Below are positions 1 to 9,604 of a stretch of 64,000 bases of DNA, one piece after another (the stretch's first letter is position 1; every line of letters begins with the position of its first letter). The notes below the pieces were generated by a model. It was not told the origin of the DNA. It saw only the letters and a list, made by a program, of their open reading frames with translations, and did not search any database. The stretch is from Sanghuangporus weigelae. Lineage: Eukaryota; Basidiomycota; Agaricomycetes; Hymenochaetales; Hymenochaetaceae. The translations under genes were made by a program, and so were the position numbers. The stretch spans positions 2,170,001 to 2,234,000 of the forward strand of contig CP137322.1 of assembly GCA_033182465.1 (NCBI GenBank), in the 5' to 3' direction.

Positions 1-1312
1 TCAAGCTCAACACACTAATCAGTTCTCCGTACGTTCCGTTTCGCGGCGGCCGTGTCCTGATTTCTCGGGCACATCATATGTTCAGGCTACTTATTAAGCA
101 ATTCTTTCGATTGTTACTCTATAGGCGGATGAAGTTCCTGTCCGATAAACTCATCGGGCACTTGCATGCATTCGTCAATGAGACGAAGTAAGGCATCATG
201 ATTCATTATGCGTTTATCCCGAATGAAGGCGGAGGCTGATCATTGATTGGGTTTACAGCCTTACCACTGAGGAATGGATGAATACTATCCAATTCCTGAC
301 ACGAACTGGGCAGATGTGCTCGGACACTCGTCAGGAATTCATCCTGCTGTCCGATGTTCTTGGTGTCTCGGCGCTCGTCGACGCTCTGAACAATCCGCCA
401 CTTGGAAACGCGACGGAGAGCAGCGTTCTTGGACCATTCTTCACAGAAGATGCACATGAAAGTAAGAAACCAATTGAAAGCATTATTGTTCTTACAGTTC
501 AATTGATGAAAACCTGAACTTGATACTTCACAGTTGAGCAGGGTGAATCTATCGCATCCGAGGGCAAGGGAGAGTACTTGTGGGTTGAGGGACATGTCCT
601 CGACTCAAAGGGCAATCCCATTCCTGACGTTTTGATCGAAACTTGGGAAACAGATGAGTAAGTACAGACACTTCTTCAGTTGCCTCTAGATATTGACCAA
701 TCACCTCGACATATTCGTTAGTAACGGATTTTATGATGTGCAATACAATGATCGTTCCGAACCGGACTGCCGAGGTCGTCTTCGTTCCGGCAAGGATGGC
801 AAGTTTGCTTATCGTGCTGTGGTCCCAATTGCATACCCTATTCCAGGCGATGTTCGTTATGCCGTACTTTCTCCGATTTTAAAGCCTTACACAGACGAAT
901 TTCAGGGACCCGTTGGTGAACTTCTTTTGAAGCTCAACCGGCATAACATGCGCCCGAACCACTTGCACATGATGTTCAAGAAGGACGGCTACAACACCCT
1001 CACGACGGCATTGTATCCGGACCAAGATCCATTGGTTTATAGCGATGTCGTATTCGGCGCGAAGAAAAGCCTCGTGGTCGTAAGTCCTCCCAAGTTTTAC
1101 CTCAAGCTACATACTAGATTCTCATGCATACGATTTATCACCTGTAGAAACTCGAGACTGTGAAATCGGAGGAGGAAGCACGCGCCAAAGGATTCCAGAA
1201 GGGAGACGAATTCAAGCGACTGGCGTTTGACTTCGTCCTTGCCACAAAGGAGGAAGTGAAGGCAGCCCGCGCGCAGCATGCGAAAGAAGTGAATGCCGTA
1301 GGATCTGTCTAA
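1..1312 (+). CDS. Intradiol ring-cleavage dioxygenase (hydroxyquinol/catechol 1,2-dioxygenase type), 5' partial
   Basis: This enzyme should open catechol-type rings between the two hydroxyls with Fe(III), in cytosolic aromatic catabolism. The exon model I can read is 1-28, 125-187, 259-461, 534-657, 722-1079 and 1148-1312, giving at least 312 residues; the first exon begins before the window. The N-terminal helical part carries LTTEEWMNTIQFL and RQEFILLSDVLG, followed by ATESSVLGPFFTEDAHE. The catalytic beta-sandwich has GFYDVQY and YPIPGDV, which should hold the two iron tyrosines, and RPNHLHMMF, which holds the two iron histidines. All four expected ligands are present. The C-terminal exon is a charged helix ending NAVGSV. 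Intradiol dioxygenases of lignin-decaying fungi often act on 1,2,4-benzenetriol, so hydroxyquinol dioxygenase is the likeliest activity. Substrate cannot be decided from sequence alone. Confidence 0.92.
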
Positions 1313-2631
1313 TCCCGGCCACTGAACAAGATTGAGCTTCGCGAATCCGAATCAGAAGAATCACTTGCAAAGGATGTATATTTATATTATCTGCGTCAAA
1401 GAATTGTTAGTCTGCATGAAACAGTAGTATCATTATTTCTCAGCCGGGAGAAGAAGATTGAAGACGTATCGCCTTGTGTCTTTCTAAACCCTAGAATTAC
1501 TCCTCGGAATAAATCATTCAGGCCGAAGTCCCACGATCGCTTAAGCATTATTTTGAGTTTAGAACTGCATAACAGCAGGGACGATCACTTTCTTCCTAGT
1601 TGCGGTAGCTTCGAATTGAGTGCGTGCTGTATGTACAGAAGCGTGACCTGACCGAGCAGGCCAGTTCTCGGAGTGTTCTGCCAGTACAGAACATTCTAGT
1701 GACCTCGATTGTACACACACTCAGGCCGTTGGCTTAAGAGCGTCACGATTCGTGGATCATGAACCAGATCTGTGCCGTGGGCAATTTGAGTGGGTCCAAA
1801 GGACGTATGCGCGCGCCACGGAATATTAGATACAGCCGATTCAAAGACCATCAAGTGGCTATAGCCTGCTGACGAGCCAAGACTGGTATTTCACTCGATA
1901 GGATCTCAAACGACTTGACGAGATAGAAACCGCAGTGTTCCTGGGATAAAAAGATGTAAGCCTCGGCGGGGTATCATGGATACCTGGTGAGACGAGCGAA
2001 CGCATCGGACTGCGTTTTCTTTGTAAAGCTTAGGCGTTTTAGAACGGTTCTCTCATGTTTGATATGGACGCCATATGTATTGAGAAGGATGGTGGCGTAT
2101 AGGCGAGCACGGCGATGTGCGGCTTGCCCTGAATACAAAAATATTCGTCTCAAGACGGATACTGAAATACTCGCATATGGATTTAGGTCTGAAGTGATGA
2201 AACTTCAGCTGAAATTCCACGAAAAGATACTACGAAAAAAATTCACGATCCGTCGCTTGAAGACTGTCTGGAGTCTCGCATGCCGCCACACCGCGGAAAC
2301 CTGTACTGTACCATCACGCCGGGGAGGTACAGGTAACATACTACAGCCTCGTTGGAATGGGCGGAGGAAGAGTTCATTTTGGTCTCGTGAAGGCAAGACC
2401 TTCGCACGCAACGAGATGTAAGCATAACGATAACTCCTGGCTTCCAGAAGACGAGATGAAAGAGAGAGTGTGAAGAAGTCAAGCAAGAAATCAGGACGCG
2501 TCAGACAAATTTGAATCCAAAGCGAGACGGAGCGCCGATCCGAGATCGACGCCAGGAGGCTTTCCGGAATCCGCACAACTTGAAGTCACCAAATCTTGGT
2601 TCGGCTCCGTCGAAGTACAAGCAACAAAACG
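1313..2631. other. Intergenic stretch, no supported gene
   Basis: It lies between the dioxygenase stop and the prefoldin start. The longest open frame (1987-2421, +) has arginine-rich, low-information translation, shows no domain and is mirrored by open frames on the other strand, so I do not call it. It should contain the dioxygenase 3' end and the prefoldin promoter. Confidence 0.5.
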
Positions 2632-3210
2632 ATGCGAATGGTGCGTTCATACAAATTGCAATGACATGTCTTCTATGCGCATCTCACCAATTCTTTGCCC
2701 AGAACAGCTAAAACAAGAAGAAGAAAAGGAGGATGTCGAGGTCACCTGGGACGACCAGCAGCGAATATGCACTTTCTCGAAGCTGAATACTCGAGTGCGT
2801 GGATATGAAGAACGATTGAAGGCGCTAAAGGTGAGAAATTATATACATTATGGCGATCAGACACGCGATATGAAGTATTTCTCCCTCACGAACAGGAAGA
2901 AAAAGAAGCATTAGACGACCTCGCCATGGAACTTGAGCTTGCTGACGAAGAGCAACCCATCTTGTACGTTTCTCACTTCATCAGTCCGTTGTAAGCTATT
3001 CAAACCCATCTATACAGATATCATATAGGTGAAACCTTTGTCCACCTGCCACTTCCTCGTGCACTTAAGCGTCTCGAAAATGACAATACCGCACTAAATG
3101 AAGAGATCTCCAAGCTCGGCGATCAAGCAGAGGAATGCGAGAAGGAGATGAAGGAACTCAAGGTCACTCTGTATTCAAAATTTGGATCCGCTATCAACCT
3201 GGACGAATGA
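2632..3210 (+). CDS. PFDN4: Prefoldin subunit 4
   Basis: Prefoldin is the cytosolic hexameric co-chaperone that hands unfolded actin and tubulin to the CCT chaperonin; subunit 4 is a beta-class subunit. The model is 2632-2640, 2708-2830, 2896-2963 and 3018-3210, all with GT-AG introns, giving 130 residues, the usual family length. The first coding exon encodes only Met-Arg-Met, and the next continues with LKQEEEKEDVEVTW. Family marks are VTWDDQQRICTFSKLNTR in the first coiled-coil helix, LELADEEQPILYHIGETF in the beta-hairpin region, and LYSKFGSAINLDE at the C-terminus. The start was chosen because the MRML beginning joins in phase and suits fungal homologues as I recall them. Confidence 0.93.
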
Positions 3211-3522
3211 AATGGAGTGCAGTTCGAGAATATTTGGTCTCGCGAGCCGTGTTTAGCCTTACTTGTGTCACTTCACCATTATTTTGTGTATCAGTACTGT
3301 ATCGTCCACAATTGTGAACGAACGTTTTATATATTTGCTCTTCAAGGGTAACTTGAATACGGATGCATAGCTATTGCGTGCGAAGAAAGCATGTACAGTG
3401 CAAGAAAATAACAGATTATTATGTCCTTAACGAGACGAGTATGCAAAAGGGATAAGTTGGTCGCCCTGGATTGGCGATGAAGAAATCATCAAAAGGGACT
3501 AAAGACATCGCTCATCATGAGA
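3211..3522. other. Convergent 3' flanks of prefoldin and muskelin
   Basis: This is a 312-base spacer between two genes that end towards each other. I see no coding signal. It should hold the 3' UTRs and polyadenylation signals of both. Confidence 0.5.
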
Positions 3523-6500
3523 TTACATATCTTCGTTCCCAAGCATATCCAGTAAACTGCTTTCAGGCTGTTTCGCTCGTCCGGCGCGTCCGATGAACCG
3601 CAATAGACTCTCAAAGACCTCCGTGCGCTGAGCAAACCGAGCTCCATTCAACGGTTTGCCGCCGCGAAGAGCTAACTCGTAGGGGTCATCCTCCCCGGCC
3701 AACGCCTCACTGATATGCGAGCGTGCAGATGAAGAACTTTGTTGCTGAGGAAGGACCGAGGTTCTACAACCGTCAGTCATAACAACGTCCTCGTCTCTTC
3801 GTCCTGGTAGCTCGCTTGTCCATTCTCCGGATCCCGAGTTACTTGAAGAAGGCGAGTCTAGACGATCACGAAGAATTGCCGACGAAGCACAGGGTCCAGA
3901 AGATGTTGAAGACAAAGGAACAGGTGGCCGAGCGAGAAGGTGCGTGAGCAATGATCGGAAGATAGCTGATTCTTCATTATTTTCGTGGTTTACGACTGCA
4001 GAGACCTCATTCTGCAAAAATCCCAGCGCACCAACGGCTGGGGCATCCTCGCACATCTCACGGAACCTACACATATTGTAGCATTGACTACGGCTGCGGA
4101 GAAAATACAAGATAAAAACTCACTGCTGTCTCCGGATTTCAAAGGTCGCACGTCTAACAATCTCCTCCGGTGAAGGTCTATGGAAATTAAGTTATATGTG
4201 AGCAGACCCCGAAGTGTGATATCGGTAAGTCCAGTAACAACGTGCCTTTCAAGCGTCATGCTCCAGAAATCGTCGAGCCGTTCATCATTGATAACTCCCG
4301 TCTGCTCATTCCTTGCCTGAGCAGTTCCGCCGTGAAGATAAAATGTCCGGGTAGTTAGATCATAGACGACCTGACAAGCACTCCGTGCAACGGGCTCTCC
4401 GTCTTCCTGCATTTCAGAAATTTTCCGCTCAACAGTAACTTCTTCAGCTTCCCTCTCATCACTACGCTGTCGCTTTGGTGAAGGCTGCGGTCGCTGCATA
4501 TTTGGAGATGTGGACTTTCGTCGAGAGGCGGGTTCTGCGGTTGGAACGCGCGTCCATGTTCCTGGTCGCGTACCGTACCTATATAAAGAAACAGGAAGTT
4601 TGGAAGATGACTGGGAAGCTCTCCTAGTGCCTCCTGCGAAACTAATTTCGCCATTAGGTGCGGAGTCCCACAAACGGCACTCACTACTTACACATATATT
4701 TCTTTCAATCCAGGGTCAATCACTGCTCGCTGAGCGAAGCATGCTTCCGGCCCTCCAACCGCAGTTACATTCGAGAACAACTCCGTTAGTGTCCTCGAAT
4801 GGAGATCGTACTCCCACATATCGGAGAGATATTCATCTTTCTGTCCCGCGAAGATAAAAAGCTTTTTCTGATGTGGCTCGAACACCATTGAATGACCTGA
4901 GGAGCTATGTTAGGAATGGCGATACAACGCAGCGGGAAGACCCATACCGAGTCGCGGGGAGAAGTTACCCTCTGATGTCGTAGTCCTAGATGGTCAACAT
5001 AAGCAATTTCATTCTTCTTAATTCATTGATTTACCAACTGTATCATCGTCCATTTGTCCGTTCGTAAGTCATAACTATACAATCCCGAGTACTTCGGAGT
5101 CTTCCATTCATCATCAACGATCCGACCGCCTTGGACGTAAAGGACCTGCGATTCGGAGTCAAGCACTAGTTGATGGTCGTAAATAAGCTTGGGGCCGCCT
5201 TTGATCTATCGTTTGAAAGTTTAGCAAACGCATGAGTCTCATCAAAAAATGAGAAGTACGTACCGAGGTATCGTAATTCAGGAGCTCCCAGTTCCCTTGA
5301 TCTATCCCACGCGTCCTGTATCGGTACAGTTCCGAAAGGTAGTCCTTGGTTGGTGCAGGTGATGCGGTATTGCTCGGTTGCTGCAAGGGTGGCGTAGCAC
5401 TTGCGCTTGTCGCCCCTGCTCCCGTCGTTCGTCGGTTGCTCCACGCGCTTCGCACTTGACCGGATCCTTGAAGAGGTTCTGGAGGCGTCGCACTTTCAGA
5501 GCCTTGAGAAGTCGCATCAGCAGCTGCTTTCGCTTCCTGGAAATCACTATCGCTCAATCTGCCTAGCACATAGATGCATCCGTTTCTCGGATCAAACGCC
5601 ATCTTATGACAGGCTCGAGGGGTAGGTCCATTCTTCTCCTCGACAACACTGTGACTGAGTAAACGCCATCGCCCTTCTCGTACGTTGTATACCCAGAAGT
5701 CATCTAAGCTGCGATGCCCGTCGTATCCGCCGAAAAGATAGATCAGCCCATTCTCAACATCCATGCACATTGCGTGTCCTCCTCTTCGTCCTGGGACATC
5801 TCCATTCGCATCGGTCCCTCGGAGACGTTTCCATCGAGCACGAGGTGTGCATGAATGTATGAACTCAGAGAACAGGCCAGCGGCAGAAAGGGATTTTAAT
5901 TGGGTCTCAGACACGGCCCAGTCTCCGCGCAAGACCAGAGTCTCATACAGCTCGGAGACAAGCGGATGCTCTAATCGTACACCGGAACGTTCTTGTAGTT
6001 GCTTATAGGTAGTGATATGTCTTCGTTGTCGAAGGTGCTTCAGGATGTGTCGCATAGCAAGCGTTTCTCGATTCTGGAGAGATGAGCTAAACTTCACGAG
6101 ATACTGATAGCAACGTACATTCTCGAAAACATCCATAACTCTCCGTACATATATCTCGTCTGTGATTCCAGAGAGTGCAACGTACCAAATAGAAGTGTTG
6201 AAATTGGTCCCGTGGGCTCTTGACGAGAACATTCAGCTTAGGAATTATAATATACATCATATCGTAACTTACGAAAGCGATACAATCTTCACAAATTTCG
6301 AAGGTAGAGATAATCCGTCTTTGCTCTTGTATCGAAGAGGAAATGTCTCCTGCTTTGAGTCGTTCTTTAGCGATGCCTTGAGTACTTCAGTAAGGTAATC
6401 TCTTGACAGTCCGACATGGACTTCAAAGTCTTTCATGTTGCAAGGATGTGCTGAAATCATAATGACATAGTGCATATCAGAGTGTCGATTAGTTGTCATT

Positions 6501-6972
6501 GAAGTACTGGACCGCACCTTTATGATACTGTATCCATGACACAGTAAGCAGAGTGTCCTAATCTAGCGGTAATGAACTTCACACCTTTCCGAAGGTAATG
6601 CCTTCTATAAATACGGGGTCAGCTAGAGTCCAATATTTTGACTGAACGTCTTTCTGATTGGCTGCGATAACAACAATCACATCGTGCTTGCTTCCGCGCT
6701 TTGAACAGCCGCGTAACAGACATAAGAGGCGACAACGTGCCACAGTTAAGCATCAAAGTCCGAATGAACTTACCCAACAGAGAAATGCTTTCAAGTTCGA
6801 TTAGGATCCACGATCGACCATAGATGGAATTGTCCTTGGCTGAACTCCAGCGGCTGGTCTGGTCATTCGGCCTATCATGCTTGATGTTGTCCGCAACGTA
6901 ACGTCCGCTGTGCTCTGAGCATCCTGCGATCTTGTACTTTATTTGAGTCGAAGGCGGTTTTGTGTTTGCCAT
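3523..6972 (-). CDS. MKLN1: Muskelin (discoidin-like, LisH/CTLH and kelch protein)
   Basis: Muskelin is an intracellular kelch protein; in animals it is a receptor-type subunit of the CTLH/GID ubiquitin ligase. The reading starts MANTKPPSTQIKY and shows RPNDQTSRWSS, then ITFGK, HPCNMKDFEVHVGL and NTSIWYVALSGI, which match the N-terminal discoidin-like domain of animal muskelin block by block. A LisH/CTLH-like helical segment follows (ETLAMRHILKHLRQ; LEHPLVSELYETLVLRGDW). Kelch repeats carry GRRGGHAM, YLFGGYDG, GPKLIYDHQLVLDS, LFIFAGQKDEYLSDMWEYDL and RLDDFWSM. The C-terminus has FLQNEVSAVVNH and FAQRTEVFESLLRF, again as in muskelin. Resolved 5' exons are 6774-6972, 6585-6604, 6518-6527 and 6273-6450; the next begins at 6218. 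Fungal additions are Ser/Pro-rich loops within the kelch and C-terminal parts, one with a basic PKRQR patch. The exact junctions downstream of 5160 were not all resolved. Confidence 0.9.
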
Positions 6973-7840
6973 ACAACAACTGCGGGACGACCTAGATTCA
7001 ACGACTTGAAGAAGATGGTGATGATGGAGAGCGCGGAGTTGAGCGAACGCGTGGCACGCGTCTGACTTTGTGGTGATGTGATGACGAATTTCCTTGCTTG
7101 ATGAAGTACGCATCGACGCGTTCTACGCACGTGTCCATCTTGAATTGTGAACAACAACTAAACAATCGTAAAATTCGTCCGAAGATTGCTACTCTACTCC
7201 TGCTCGCGACCGCTATCACCTGCCACTCCTTACGACTTAAAGCACTGGAAAAATTGTGATCTCAACTTGTGACTCGTCTTGCTCGGGATTCAAATGCTCT
7301 GGTCTGGCATTCTCTCGGTGCCTGATACCTGTGTTCCCCTTCAAAAGGTGATAATGCTCTGCGCCTCTGTGCCTCCACTGATAGCTCATGCGATGTGATG
7401 TCGACATCGATGGATCCACTCCTGGACCCCATAACCGTGCATAGGCGTTTCAAAACGGTATAGTATATTAGATGCACAAACACAACAGATACGTTTGATG
7501 CAAGCCGCCGGATCTAAAATATAAAGCGGGTCCTCGGTCCCGGATTTTCAACAGCATCTTACGGTGATTCCAGTTGCAGTCCATCATCTTCGTACGGTAA
7601 ATAAGGGTTACGATGCGCGGTGTATGTGGCGAGTCGTTTTCACCTGAAGCGCGCGGCTTGATCCTGCCCACCGAGGCCATTTTCATCCGTGAAACCCGGT
7701 CTCATCTCCCATATCATGCAGGGTTGGGAAGATTTGGCGCGTATCATGCACTCGCTTTTGTTCTGTCTACGTCATCCGGTGTTGGGAGGTATCGGGAAAT
7801 TCTGTGGCTCCGCTAGGTCTGAAAGGTCGAGCCCCTGCAG
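6973..7840. other. Muskelin upstream region, no supported gene
   Basis: This holds the muskelin promoter. An ACGCGT site lies at 7116-7121 and a CACGTG site at 7128-7133, about 150 bases upstream of the start codon. Several short open frames overlap on both strands without recognisable content. Confidence 0.45.
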
Positions 7841-8070
7841 TGCCTGGCCTCGGTCGTGATGAAAGCAAACGACTTGGCTCCGGATCCAGTAATCAATGTA
7901 CCTGATGAGATTAGTGGTGGTTATCGTGCAAGTCTCGTTTTTGCAACAAGGTCATCTCCAGATCAAGATTTTATGAAAGCGTCGTGTTCAGCTTTGTCCG
8001 GTACTGCCTTGCGGACTTTGATGTGTGCCACACTACAGGAAATCAAAAAATCACGGGCGTCCGACAGACT
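7841..8070 (+). pseudogene. Relic of the C-terminal part of an F-box-like gene (paralogue of 19095-20036)
   Basis: The translation contains PDQDFMKASCSALSG, TALRTLM and ATLQEIKKS. These align in order with PNQDFYESTLPCSALSG, AVWQTLI and NALQEIERS at the end of the F-box-like protein at 19095-20036. The DNA is also alike: both copies share CGTGTTCAGC and GACTTTGAT in the same order. The relic has a small deletion and frame shift around the first of these blocks, and no intact N-terminal part is found upstream. It reads opposite to its paralogue, about 11 kb away. I interpret it as a decayed duplicate; a short functional gene is unlikely. Confidence 0.6.
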
Positions 8071-9604
8071 GGTACGCCCTCACTCTCCTTTGCGAAAAGA
8101 TGGCTATGAATCAAATATCTGATTTCCGGTGTATTGTCCGCACAGAATGCGTTGTATATTGTCTCGACGTGAGACAACCCTTCCAGAACCCAACCTGTGT
8201 CCAACAGCAAGCAAGGCATTCTTGTCTAGCGAGAAGCAGAATATCTATCAGTCATCTAGTGTTGGTGCTATCCCCACCAGAAAATGCCCGGGCGTGCTCA
8301 CGGACTAGGTGACCACACCAAACGACAACTGCCTCGTTCAAACTATTCTAAAACGAATATATCAACATTAAAAGGAATGAAAGAAACTCGAACGAATCAA
8401 ATCTTAACGGACCCGCACACGTCTTCAAATTATCTATGTTCATCCGGAGAAGCTTCCTCTAGATCATCTACAACTTGGTTTGTGCCTCGCTCCGATCGAC
8501 CACAGAGAAAAAAAAAATGCCAGTAAACCACAAGTAACGTTCATTACATACATGTACGCTCAGTACTCTCTTTCTGCCAGTGCGTATTTATCTTAGGGGG
8601 AGGAAAACGCCTGTGGATATTAACGAATTAAGTGGATATTAACGAAGTTTCTACATCTGTCTAGCCGGACCTTGTTCTAGACAGTCCCAGTACACTTCGC
8701 ATCCACAGTACTATTGTAATGACTAGTAGTTAGTGGACGGCGTCGTCCTTCGACATGCATATGTAGTGTATGTACATGTAATGAAGCACCAAGCTCCGTC
8801 GAATCCGAATCTTTTGCCCCCAAATCAAATACTTACATACTATTACTATACTGTACGCATACACGAAACAACATACTATTAAAATGTGATAACTCCAATC
8901 ATAGATATTCCTATAATTTCGAAAAAAGTCAAAAAGTCAACAGCGCGTGAAAACTAAGAAGAAAAAGGGAACTTTAAGATACTCAGTCAATACGTAACGT
9001 ACATATAACGGCCTACGAAGATACAGACAAGACGAAGAGAAAGTGAACGAGAAAGAAAGGACGCGCGCACGCAAGTCTAGATGAGAGATGGAAAAGAAAA
9101 ATTGCAATATACATACGGACCGACTGACTGACCGAACAACCGATTCTGACTAATTGATTGATTCATGTCGAAACGAGACGAAATGAAGAAGTCCATGACC
9201 GTGAAAGTTCAGGTTATAAACGAAGAACGAGGGAAAGAAACGAATGAGATCTATATATGTATGTGTGTATGTAGGTAACACGATATGTTATGATTCGTGT
9301 GATGATGTAAATATGCAGAGATAGAGCCGAGGAGTGGGTGAATTCCTTGTGACTGAGTAGATGGATTGACGGAAGGGAGGTTAAAGACGCATCCTATCGC
9401 GGCAGGGGAGTGGGGGGAAAGGACAACAATTGAGGCGGGGCGTGGTGCGTTAGGACAACCGATACTTGAAGGATGGGAAGGAGGAAGAAGACCAGAAAGC
9501 CTCTCAAAATAACAAAACAAGAAAAAAGCGAAATAAATAATAATCCCAAGAAAGATCCTATCAAGAACCTGAACTCAACAAACCAACTCCCCGCCTCACA
9601 CTCG
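8071..9604. other. Long gene-free stretch downstream of the arrestin-like gene
   Basis: No coding region is supported. The stretch is A/G-rich towards 9000-9200. It has a near-tandem duplication of GTGGATATTAACGAA at 8613-8627 and 8632-8646, and a short TATG/TGTG-rich tract near 9250-9275. The right end should hold the 3' UTR of the arrestin-like gene. Confidence 0.5.

Noticed and set aside
1987-2421. A 144-codon plus-strand open frame
   Set aside because: It has an arginine-rich composition, no motif, and overlapping open frames on the other strand.
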